From the NCBI GenBank assembly GCA_910579725.1, contig CAJTUD010000091.1, positions 1 through 8,365 of the forward strand: a stretch of 8,365 nt of DNA. The letters run 5' to 3'. The position numbers and the translations under genes were made by a program. A model generated the notes under the pieces. That model was not told the origin of the DNA and ran no database searches. It worked only from the letters and a program-made list of their open reading frames with translations. This DNA comes from an uncultured Oscillospiraceae bacterium (GTDB lineage Bacteria; Bacillota; Clostridia; Oscillospirales; Oscillospiraceae). This document shows positions 1-5,852 of this stretch, in pieces (position 1 is the stretch's first letter; the number at the start of each line of letters is the position of its first letter).

Positions 1-455
1 GCGTCTGCATGGGTTCGCCTGCCCCGGAGGGAAAGCTGACGGCTCCGGCCCTGTCCATGGAGGCGCTGGCCGGGATGGCGGACTACGTGCTGGCGGAGGC
101 CGACGGCTCCCGGGGACTGCCGGTTAAGGCCCATCTGCCCCACGAGCCGGTGATTCCCCCCGGCGCGGCGCAGACGGTACTGCTGGCGGGAGCGTCCGCC
201 TTCGGACGGCCCGTCCGGGAAGCCGTTCACCGCTGGGAGCAGTTCTGCCGCCTCACCGGCGCGTCCCCGGCGGCTCCGGTAACGGCGGAAAATCTGGCCC
301 GGCTGCTGGAAGCGGAGGGACTGGAGGGAAAGCTCTTTGTCAACCAGACGGAAACAGCCGGTGCGCTGGCAGAGGTCCGCCGTCTGGCGGAGCGGCTGTC
401 CCGGCCGGTGTACGCCGGATCACTGAAAGGAGGAAGCTGGACATGCTTGTGGTAA
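1..455 (+). CDS. yqeC: YqeC-type selenium cofactor biosynthesis protein, C-terminal part (5' end outside window)
   Basis: The reading frame is already open at the left edge and ends with TAA at 453-455, so about 150 C-terminal residues are visible. The diagnostic stretch is EADGSRGLPVKAHLPHEPVI (about positions 99-158), which matches the conserved core of the YqeC family; the N-terminal nucleotide-binding P-loop expected in this family must lie upstream. In-frame ATGs (for example at 9) are probably internal, because the family is normally around 230-260 residues (from memory). YqeC proteins accompany selenium-dependent molybdenum hydroxylases and are thought to help prepare or insert the labile selenium cofactor; the exact reaction is not established. 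Its last 13 bases overlap the start of yqeB, and the yqeB ribosome binding site lies inside this gene, suggesting translational coupling. Identification is by motif and by neighbours yqeB and selD. Confidence 0.88.
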   Translation, partial: VCMGSPAPEGKLTAPALSMEALAGMADYVLAEADGSRGLPVKAHLPHEPVIPPGAAQTVLLAGASAFGRPVREAVHRWEQFCRLTGASPAAPVTAENLARLLEAEGLEGKLFVNQTETAGALAEVRRLAERLSRPVYAGSLKGGSWTCLW

Positions 456-1240
456 TACGGGGAGGCGGCGATCTGGCGACCGGCACAGCGCTGCGGCTGT
501 ACCGGGCCGGAATGGAGGCCGTCCTGTGCGAAACCGCCGCGCCCACCTCCATCCGCCGGACAGTCTGTTTTTCCGAGGCTGTGCGGCTGGGAGAGATGGA
601 GGTGGAAGGTGTTTCCGCCCGTCTGGCGGTGGAGGAGGAGGTTCCCGCGCTGCTGGCGGAGGGAATCATCCCCGTCCTCATAGACCCGGAGGCCCGCTGC
701 GTCAGGAGTCTGAAGCCGGACGCAGTGGCGGACGTCATCCTTGCCAAGCGGAACCTGGGAACCACCATGGACATGGCCCCTGCGGTGGTTGCCGCCGGGC
801 CCGGGTTCACCGCCGGAAAGGACTGCCACGCGGTGGTGGAAACCATGCGCGGACACTACCTGGGGCGGGTGATCTATCAGGGCGCGGCTCTGCCCAATAC
901 CAACATTCCGGGGCTCATCGGCGGCTACGCCGGCGAACGGGTGCTCCGCGCTCCGGCGGACGGCGTGTTCCAGGGAGCGCGGCAGATTGGCAGCCGGGTG
1001 GAGGCGGGGGACATAGCGGGTTATGTGGACGGCGTTCCCATGCTCTGTACCATTTCCGGCATTCTCCGGGGGCTGCTGGCTGATGGGACCGCCGCCGCCA
1101 GGGGGATGAAAAGCGGCGACGTGGATCCCCGCTGCCAGCCGGATCACTGCACCTGCGCTTCCGACAAGGCTCTGGCTGTTGGCGGCGGCGTGCTGGAGGC
1201 GATTCTTCACCTGACCGGAGCACTGAGAGGAAATGCATGA
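443..1240 (+). CDS. yqeB: YqeB, selenium-dependent molybdenum hydroxylase maturation protein (EF2563 family)
   Basis: A 265-residue protein of the usual family length. It opens with a Rossmann-like glycine-rich loop (IRGGGDLATGTALRL, residues 5-19). It continues with the family-typical AKRN segment (101-104), GPGF (119-122) and the C-terminal GDVDPR (225-230) followed by SDKALAVGGGVLEAIL (240-255). YqeB is found with YqeC, SelD and molybdenum hydroxylases such as xanthine-dehydrogenase-like enzymes that carry a non-selenocysteine selenium cofactor; its reaction is unproven. The ATG at 443 is preceded by AAAGGAGG at 426-433, which fixes the start. It overlaps yqeC by 13 bases and selD by ATGA. 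Three cysteines cluster at residues 231, 236 and 238; as I recall the family, usually only the central one is conserved. Function is inferred from family and context; the hydroxylase itself is not in this window. Confidence 0.9.
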   Translation: MLVVIRGGGDLATGTALRLYRAGMEAVLCETAAPTSIRRTVCFSEAVRLGEMEVEGVSARLAVEEEVPALLAEGIIPVLIDPEARCVRSLKPDAVADVILAKRNLGTTMDMAPAVVAAGPGFTAGKDCHAVVETMRGHYLGRVIYQGAALPNTNIPGLIGGYAGERVLRAPADGVFQGARQIGSRVEAGDIAGYVDGVPMLCTISGILRGLLADGTAAARGMKSGDVDPRCQPDHCTCASDKALAVGGGVLEAILHLTGALRGNA

Positions 1241-2277
1241 TGGAAAATGAAGTGAAGCTGACCAAACTGGCCTCCTGCGCCGGCTGCGGCGCGAAGGTGG
1301 GCGCAGGGGTGCTGGCCCGGCTGCTGGAAGACCTCCGGGTGCACAGCGACCCGAATCTTCTGGTGGGCTTTGACAAAAGCGACGACGCTTCCGTCTACCG
1401 GATTTCTGACGATCTGGCACTGGTACAGACCGTGGACTTCTTCCCGCCTATTGCCGACGATCCCTATCTTTTCGGACAGATCGCCGCCACCAACGCTCTC
1501 AGCGACGTTTACGCCATGGGCGGAGAGCCCAGGCTGGCGCTGAATCTGATGTGCGTGCCGAAGGACATGCCCCACGAGGCGGTCCGCCAGATACTGCGGG
1601 GCGGATACGACAAGGTCTACGAGGCCGGATGCCTGATCACCGGCGGCCACAGCATTTTTGACGAGGAACCCAAGTACGGTCTGGCCGTCACCGGTTTTGT
1701 CCACCCCGGACGGATTCTGACCAACAGCGGCGGAAAACCGGGGGACGTACTGCTGCTGACCAAGCCGCTGGGGGTGGGGATTCTCACCACCGCTCACAAG
1801 GGGGAGCTGGCCTCTCCGGGGGGAATGGCGCTGGCCTGCCGCCTGATGACCACCCTTAACAAGGCCGCCCGGGATGTGATGGTGCGCTATCCTGTCCATG
1901 CCTGCACCGACGTTACCGGCTTTTCCCTTCTGGGGCACCTGCTGGAGATGGCTCAGGGCAGCGGTGTGCAGGCCGTTGTGCACGCAGAGAGCGTAGATGT
2001 GATTCCCGAGGCGGCGGAGCTGGCCCGGATCGGGATCCTGCCGGAGGGCATGTACCGCAACAGGACCTTTGCCGCCCCCTCCGTGGACCCGGGAGATGTG
2101 CCGCTGCACATTCAGGACGTACTCTTTGACCCGCAGACCGCCGGAGGACTGCTGATCGCTGCGGACCCCGCCTGTGCGGACGAACTTTTCCATGCGCTGG
2201 CCGCCTGCGTCCCCAGCGCCCAGAGAATCGGTGAGCTTCGGGCCTACCCGGGCGGTGCGCGGATTTTACTGAGATAG
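1237..2277 (+). CDS. selD: Selenide, water dikinase (selenophosphate synthetase)
   Basis: 346 residues, almost exactly the length of the E. coli enzyme (347). SelD converts selenide, ATP and water to selenophosphate, AMP and phosphate; selenophosphate is the selenium donor for selenocysteine, selenouridine in tRNA and probably the hydroxylase selenium cofactor. The N-terminal loop reads SCAGCGAK (residues 13-20), placing Cys17 and Lys20 at the E. coli catalytic positions; codon 17 is TGC, so this is the cysteine form and not a selenoprotein. Metal and nucleotide residues are in place: DKSDD (46-50), Asp67 in QTVD, Asp90 in NALSD, GGHS (136-139), TDVTGFSLLGH (224-234, Asp225) and FDPQTAGG (297-304). 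The start overlaps the yqeB stop as ATGA; a second ATG follows immediately at 1240, so the N-terminus could be one residue shorter. GAGAGG at 1225-1230 is the ribosome binding site. Confidence 0.97.
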   Translation: MMENEVKLTKLASCAGCGAKVGAGVLARLLEDLRVHSDPNLLVGFDKSDDASVYRISDDLALVQTVDFFPPIADDPYLFGQIAATNALSDVYAMGGEPRLALNLMCVPKDMPHEAVRQILRGGYDKVYEAGCLITGGHSIFDEEPKYGLAVTGFVHPGRILTNSGGKPGDVLLLTKPLGVGILTTAHKGELASPGGMALACRLMTTLNKAARDVMVRYPVHACTDVTGFSLLGHLLEMAQGSGVQAVVHAESVDVIPEAAELARIGILPEGMYRNRTFAAPSVDPGDVPLHIQDVLFDPQTAGGLLIAADPACADELFHALAACVPSAQRIGELRAYPGGARILLR

Positions 2278-2278
2278 A

Positions 2279-2325
2279 GCACCCCCGTCTCTTCGCGGCG
2301 GTAAGCCGCAAAGGGGCGGGGGCGC
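2279..2325 (+). terminator. Long hairpin closing the yqeC-yqeB-selD operon
   Basis: Beginning two bases after the selD stop, 2282-2299 pairs with 2305-2322 around a 5-base loop (GGTAA, 2300-2304). The stem has 18 positions with one C-A mismatch (2294/2310) and two G-U pairs in RNA; 2279-2280 can add two further pairs with 2324-2325. No real U-tract follows (CTGATTCTGTCTT), so it is a strong RNA structure that may terminate imperfectly or protect the 3' end. Confidence 0.65.
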
Positions 2326-2335
2326 TGATTCTGTC

Positions 2336-2365
2336 TTGACAGATGGATAGAGGGGGATTTATCGT
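2336..2365 (+). promoter_or_regulatory. Candidate promoter of the recombinase gene
   Basis: A perfect -35 hexamer TTGACA (2336-2341) is followed after 18 bases by TATCGT (2360-2365), a 4/6 match to the -10 consensus. The -35 lies inside the small palindrome CTGTC-TT-GACAG (2331-2342), which could be a regulator site. The 7-base word ATAGAGG occurs at 2347-2353 and again at 2374-2380. The weak -10 keeps confidence moderate. Confidence 0.4.
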
Positions 2366-2424
2366 ATCTTTCTATAGAGGCAAAATTTTCCTGTTTTGTC
2401 GAATTATGAAAGGGAGGTACCACC

Positions 2425-3606
2425 ATGTCCAGAAAGACCATCCTGCCCAACATCGCCTATGATTCCCAGCGCCGCAGCTACTACGTCACCATCCGGCGCC
2501 CGGCTCCGCCGGATGGCGCGCCACGAAGGACCGTTCAATGCTATCCCACTCTTGAGCTGGCTATCCAGGCTCTGGACCGAAAGGGCGGAGAGGAAATTCT
2601 CGCCCAGGGGGAGGATCTGGAGAAGCTGACCCTGGGACAGTGGCTGAGCTACTGGCTGGAGCAGATTATCAAGCCCAGCCGTTCCGCCAGTACCGCCCAC
2701 GGCTATACCATGATTATCCGCAATCATCTCTCGCCTTCTCTGGGCAGCACCCAGCTCTCCAGGCTCACTGCCGCCCAGGTTCAGCTGTATCTCAACCGGA
2801 TGCAGGCCAAGGGCCTGTGCGCCAACACTGTGCGCAAGCACTACATGCTGCTGCACAATGCCCTGGAGCACGCCCGGAAGCAGGATCTGGTCATGCGCAA
2901 CGTATCGGAATATGTGACGCCGCCATCCGCCAGCGATCCTACCCACCATTTCTATGACTCGGAAACCATGGCAAGGCTCTTTGAGATTCTGGCGGGAACC
3001 TCCATGGAGCCGGTGGTAAAGCTGGCGGGCTACCTGGGGCTCCGCCGGGCTGAGATCTGCGGGCTGAAGTGGAACCATGTGGACCGTGAGCAGAAGGTCA
3101 TCACCATTGCCGAGGCCCGCACCACCGTCAACGGCCGCCCGGTGAACAAATCCACCAAAAACCGCTCCTCCATCCGCCGCCTTGGCTACGCGGGACTGGC
3201 GGATATGGAGGAACTGATGGACCGCCTGTGGCGGCAGCGGCAGGAGGAGATGGAGCGTCTGGGGGAAAAATACGCTGACAAAGGTTATGTCATCTGCCAT
3301 GACGGCGGCCGCCCCTATCAGGCGGACTATCTCAGCAACCGCCTCCAGCGGGTGCTGAGCAAGACGGAGCTGCCCTATGTCACCCTTCACGGCCTGCGCC
3401 ACAGCTTCGCCAGCATCGCCAACAGCCGGAACATCCCCCTCTTTGGTATCAGCCGGGCGCTGGGCCACAGCACCACCAGTACCACAAGCCGCATTTACAT
3501 GCATCTGTTTGACGATACCCATCTGGCAGTTGTGCAGGCGGTAGGGCAGGCGGTAGAGGGCAGCGGCGCATATGAAGCGCAGGAAAACATAGGGGAGCAG
3601 ACATAA
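2425..3606 (+). CDS. Lone tyrosine recombinase / phage-type integrase
   Basis: A 393-residue site-specific recombinase that breaks and rejoins DNA through a 3'-phosphotyrosine intermediate. Residues about 8-55 (AYDSQRRSYYVTIRR and following) resemble the AP2-like arm-binding domain of integrases. Residues about 68-165 form the SAM-like core-binding domain (GQWLSYWLEQ, TVRKHYMLLHNALEHA). The catalytic domain follows with all expected residues: Arg207 (LGLRRAE), Lys245 (STKNRSS), His322 and Arg325 (HGLRHSF), His348 (LGHST) and nucleophile Tyr358 (RIYMHLF). The start is fixed by AAAGGGAGG at 2409-2417. Nothing else mobile accompanies it: no excisionase, relaxase, phage gene or obvious att repeat. 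Base composition looks like the neighbours, suggesting an old or domesticated gene, or the remnant of an element (inference). It converges on the rubredoxin gene. The enzyme class is firm; target site and role are unknown. Confidence 0.93.
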   Translation: MSRKTILPNIAYDSQRRSYYVTIRRPAPPDGAPRRTVQCYPTLELAIQALDRKGGEEILAQGEDLEKLTLGQWLSYWLEQIIKPSRSASTAHGYTMIIRNHLSPSLGSTQLSRLTAAQVQLYLNRMQAKGLCANTVRKHYMLLHNALEHARKQDLVMRNVSEYVTPPSASDPTHHFYDSETMARLFEILAGTSMEPVVKLAGYLGLRRAEICGLKWNHVDREQKVITIAEARTTVNGRPVNKSTKNRSSIRRLGYAGLADMEELMDRLWRQRQEEMERLGEKYADKGYVICHDGGRPYQADYLSNRLQRVLSKTELPYVTLHGLRHSFASIANSRNIPLFGISRALGHSTTSTTSRIYMHLFDDTHLAVVQAVGQAVEGSGAYEAQENIGEQT

Positions 3607-3615
3607 ATCATAAAG

Positions 3616-3648
3616 CCGGCCCGGCTGATAACCTGTCAGCCGGGCCGG
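3616..3648. terminator. Shared hairpin between the convergent recombinase and rubredoxin genes
   Basis: CCGGCCCGGCTGA (3616-3628) and TCAGCCGGGCCGG (3636-3648) form a perfect 13-bp, GC-rich stem with a 7-base loop. Read on the minus strand (leaving rubredoxin) it is followed by CTTTATGATTTATG, a modest T-rich tail. Read on the plus strand (leaving the recombinase) it is followed by GATCATGTC, with no U-tract. It is best seen as the rubredoxin terminator that also stops or blocks opposing transcription. Confidence 0.75.
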
Positions 3649-3655
3649 GATCATG

Positions 3656-3811
3656 TCAGGCGGCGGAGAACTGGTCCTTGCCCACACCGCAGAGAGGGCA
3701 CTCGAAGTCCTCGGGAAGATCCTCCCACTTGGTGCCGGGAGCGATGCCGTGATCGGGATCGCCCAGAGCCTCGTCGTACTCATAGCCGCAGACGTCGCAA
3801 ACGTATTTCAT
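3656..3811 (-). CDS. Rubredoxin
   Basis: A complete 51-residue rubredoxin, the normal size. It is a cytoplasmic one-electron carrier with one iron held by four cysteines: Cys5 and Cys8 (VCDVCGY) and Cys38 and Cys41 (CPLCGVGKDQF). The family-typical acidic/aromatic segment (EYDEALGDPDHGIAPGTKWEDLP, residues 11-33, here described by its key GDP, GI, PGT and W) is present. In anaerobes rubredoxins commonly feed rubrerythrin, flavodiiron proteins or superoxide reductase during oxygen stress; no such partner lies in the window. The frame is open upstream to 3904, but the start at 3811 is chosen because a strong ribosome binding site (AAAGGAG) precedes it and every rubredoxin residue lies after it. 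It lies 157 bases downstream of the exporter operon on the same strand with no clear terminator between, so some read-through is possible. Confidence 0.96.
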   Translation of the reverse strand: MKYVCDVCGYEYDEALGDPDHGIAPGTKWEDLPEDFECPLCGVGKDQFSAA

Positions 3812-3818
3812 GTTGAAA

Positions 3819-3825
3819 CTCCTTT
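3819..3825 (-). promoter_or_regulatory. Ribosome binding site that sets the rubredoxin start
   Basis: On the minus strand AAAGGAG sits 7 bases before the ATG at 3811-3809. This rules out the longer 82-residue reading that begins at 3904. Confidence 0.85.
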
Positions 3826-3860
3826 CGTCCGTTTCCATAAGATAGTACAGGTTGCTGTTT

Positions 3861-3892
3861 ACAGTATACCCCATTATTCTCCGGTATACTGT
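3861..3892. promoter_or_regulatory. Perfect inverted repeat upstream of rubredoxin: operator candidate over a -10 element
   Basis: ACAGTATACC (3861-3870) is repeated in inverted form as GGTATACTGT (3883-3892) with a 12-base spacer; arm centres are 22 bases apart, about two helical turns, so a dimer could touch both arms from one face. Each arm contains the self-complementary GTATAC. On the minus strand the proximal arm holds TATACT (plus positions 3863-3868), a 5/6 match to a -10 box about 50 bases before the rubredoxin start, and the distal arm falls about where the -35 box should be, with no recognisable -35 sequence. A regulator bound here would cover the promoter. I do not recognise it as a standard Fur, PerR, Rex or CRP site. 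Confidence 0.5.
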
Positions 3893-3968
3893 CGCAATTG
3901 CCACATCAAAGAAAAATATCAGTAAAGAATCCTTTCGCCCAAAAGCTTCAGAAAAAAACTGCCTGCCG

Positions 3969-5852
3969 TCAGCTCAGCTCCGCCTGTCCGGTATACAGCT
4001 GATAGTACTTTCCGCCCTGTGCAATGAGATCGTCGTGGTCCCCCCGCTCAATGATCTCTCCCTGCTCCAGAACCATGATCGCCTTGGCGTTGCGGACAGT
4101 GGAAAGGCGGTGGGCAATGACAAATACGGTGCGGTTCGCCATCAGCCGGTCCATGCCCCGCTCAATGAGCTTTTCCGTCCGGGTATCGATGGAGCTGGTG
4201 GCTTCGTCCAGAATCAGCACCGGCGGGTCCGCCACCGCAGCCCGGGCAATCGCCAGCAGCTGCCTCTCCCCCTGGCTGAGGCTGCCGCCGTCGTCAGTGA
4301 TCCACGTGTCGTAGCCGTCCGGCAGGTGACTGATAAAGGTGTCCGCGTTGGCCAGCCGGGCGGCAGCGCGGATTTCCTCGTCGGAAGCGTCCAGCTTTCC
4401 ATATCGGATATTGTCGGCAATGGTACCGGTGAAAAGATGGGTGTCCTGAAGAACGATGCCCAGAGAGCGGCGGAGACTATCCTTGCGGATATCCCGAATG
4501 TCGATGCCGTCATAGGTGATCAGGCCGCTTTCAATCTCATAAAACCGGTTGATGAGGTTGGTTATGGTGGTTTTACCCGCACCGGTGGAACCCACAAACG
4601 CGATTTTCTGCCCCGGCTTGGCATAGAGAGAGATGCCGTGGAGAACGGTCTTTTCCGGCACATAGCGGAACACTACGTCCTGGAAGCGAACGTCTCCCCG
4701 GAGGGGCTCCAGCTGGCCATCCGGCTTCTTCCAGGCCCAGCCGTCGCTGCGTCCTCCGGCCTCGGTAAGCGAGCCGTCCGCGCCGTGGCTGACATTTACC
4801 AGAATCACGCTGCCTTCGTCCACCTCTGGAGCGGTTTCCATGACCTCGAAGACCCGTTCCGCGCCGGCAATGGCAGCGAGAATGTTGTTGACCTGCTGGC
4901 TGACCTGACCAATGGGCTGGCTGACCTGCCGGGTGTACTGGAGATACAGCAGCAGCGCTCCCAGATCAAGCCCCATGGCGATGGACAGCAGCGCCCCCAC
5001 GCAGCAGGTCAGGGCATAGTTGATGTGGCTGATGTTGCCCATGGCCGGCATCATGGCTCCGGCGAAGGAATGGGCATTGGTGGCGCTGCGGCGGTAGGCC
5101 TCGTTGCGCCGGGCAAAACCCTCCTTGGCCTTGGCCTCGTGGTTGAAGACCTTGATGACCTTCTGCCCCTCGATCATTTCCTCGATATAGCCGTTGATTT
5201 CACCCAGATCCTTCTGCTGGGCCATGAAGTACCGCCGGGAGCGTTTGCCCACGGTCATGATGACCGCCAGCATCAATCCCAGGGAGAACACCGTCACCAG
5301 AAACAGCAGCGGGCTGAGGTAGAGCATCACAGCAACCACACCCACAAAGGTCAGTATTCCGGAAATCAGGGAAACCATACCGTTCTGAAGGATTTCATTG
5401 AGCGTATCAATATCGTTGGTATAGCGGCTCATCAGCTCGCCGTGGGTATGGGTGTCAAAGTAGTTCAGGGGCAGCTGCTGCATTTTGGCAAACAGGTCCC
5501 GCCGGATGGCATGGGTGGCCTTTTGGGAGACGCGGACCATGATGCGGGAATAGCTGTAGCTGAGCAGGGCGGCGCAGGCATAGATACCGGCCATCATGGC
5601 CAGCGTCCGAGCCAGTCTGGGGTAGTTTCCGGGAACGATACATTCGTCAATGAGCGGCCGGAGCATATAGGACCCGCCAATGGAGCAGACGGTATTCAGC
5701 ACCAGGCATACCGTCACCACCACCAGCAGCCACTTGGACCGGCCGATATACCGCATGAGTGCGCCGATGGTTTTCCGCATATTTTTGGGTTTCTGGAAGC
5801 CCCCTCTGGGGGCTCCGGGGCCATGGGGCCCCCTTCTTCTCACTTCAGCCAT
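3969..5852 (-). CDS. Heterodimeric ABC exporter half-transporter 2 (catalytically complete ATPase half)
   Basis: 627 residues: a G/P/R-rich N-terminal tail (1-25), six predicted membrane segments to about residue 330, and a C-terminal ATPase domain. It is a half-transporter of the multidrug exporter class that includes BmrCD, LmrCD and EfrCD, acting in the cytoplasmic membrane. ATPase motifs: Walker A GSTGAGKTT (421-429), Q-loop Gln469, Walker B LILDE with catalytic Glu550, D-loop SSID (553-556) and H-loop His581. The signature is LSQGE (525-529) instead of LSGGQ, so its signature face is the degenerate one. A family-typical insertion (about 350-385) separates membrane and ATPase domains. The start at 5852 (MAEV) is preferred: AGGAGG lies 12 bases upstream at 5865-5870, while the longer reading from GTG at 5903 lacks one. 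It overlaps the previous gene by 8 bases. The substrate is not predictable. Confidence 0.94.
   Translation of the reverse strand: MAEVRRRGPHGPGAPRGGFQKPKNMRKTIGALMRYIGRSKWLLVVVTVCLVLNTVCSIGGSYMLRPLIDECIVPGNYPRLARTLAMMAGIYACAALLSYSYSRIMVRVSQKATHAIRRDLFAKMQQLPLNYFDTHTHGELMSRYTNDIDTLNEILQNGMVSLISGILTFVGVVAVMLYLSPLLFLVTVFSLGLMLAVIMTVGKRSRRYFMAQQKDLGEINGYIEEMIEGQKVIKVFNHEAKAKEGFARRNEAYRRSATNAHSFAGAMMPAMGNISHINYALTCCVGALLSIAMGLDLGALLLYLQYTRQVSQPIGQVSQQVNNILAAIAGAERVFEVMETAPEVDEGSVILVNVSHGADGSLTEAGGRSDGWAWKKPDGQLEPLRGDVRFQDVVFRYVPEKTVLHGISLYAKPGQKIAFVGSTGAGKTTITNLINRFYEIESGLITYDGIDIRDIRKDSLRRSLGIVLQDTHLFTGTIADNIRYGKLDASDEEIRAAARLANADTFISHLPDGYDTWITDDGGSLSQGERQLLAIARAAVADPPVLILDEATSSIDTRTEKLIERGMDRLMANRTVFVIAHRLSTVRNAKAIMVLEQGEIIERGDHDDLIAQGGKYYQLYTGQAELS

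Noticed and set aside
1276..1296. Possible selenocysteine in the SelD active loop
   Set aside because: The codon at the catalytic position is TGC; there is no in-frame TGA and no need for a SECIS element.
227..2193. Long minus-strand open frames opposite yqeC, yqeB and selD
   Set aside because: Arg/Pro/Gly/His-rich shadow translations without motifs, overlapping three confidently identified genes in a compact operon.
2278..3650. Attachment-site direct repeats flanking the recombinase
   Set aside because: By eye I found no convincing repeated core between the left flank (2278-2424) and the right flank (3607-3650); the 7-base ATAGAGG repeat lies wholly on the left.
3861..3892. The rubredoxin inverted repeat as terminator of the exporter operon
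   Set aside because: The stem is A/T-rich with a 12-base loop, has no U-tract on the minus strand, and lies 77 bases or more past the stop; the operator/promoter reading fits better.
3812..3904. Upstream 31-residue extension of rubredoxin
   Set aside because: It crosses the inverted repeat and promoter region, and the ribosome binding site at 3819-3825 points to the shorter start.
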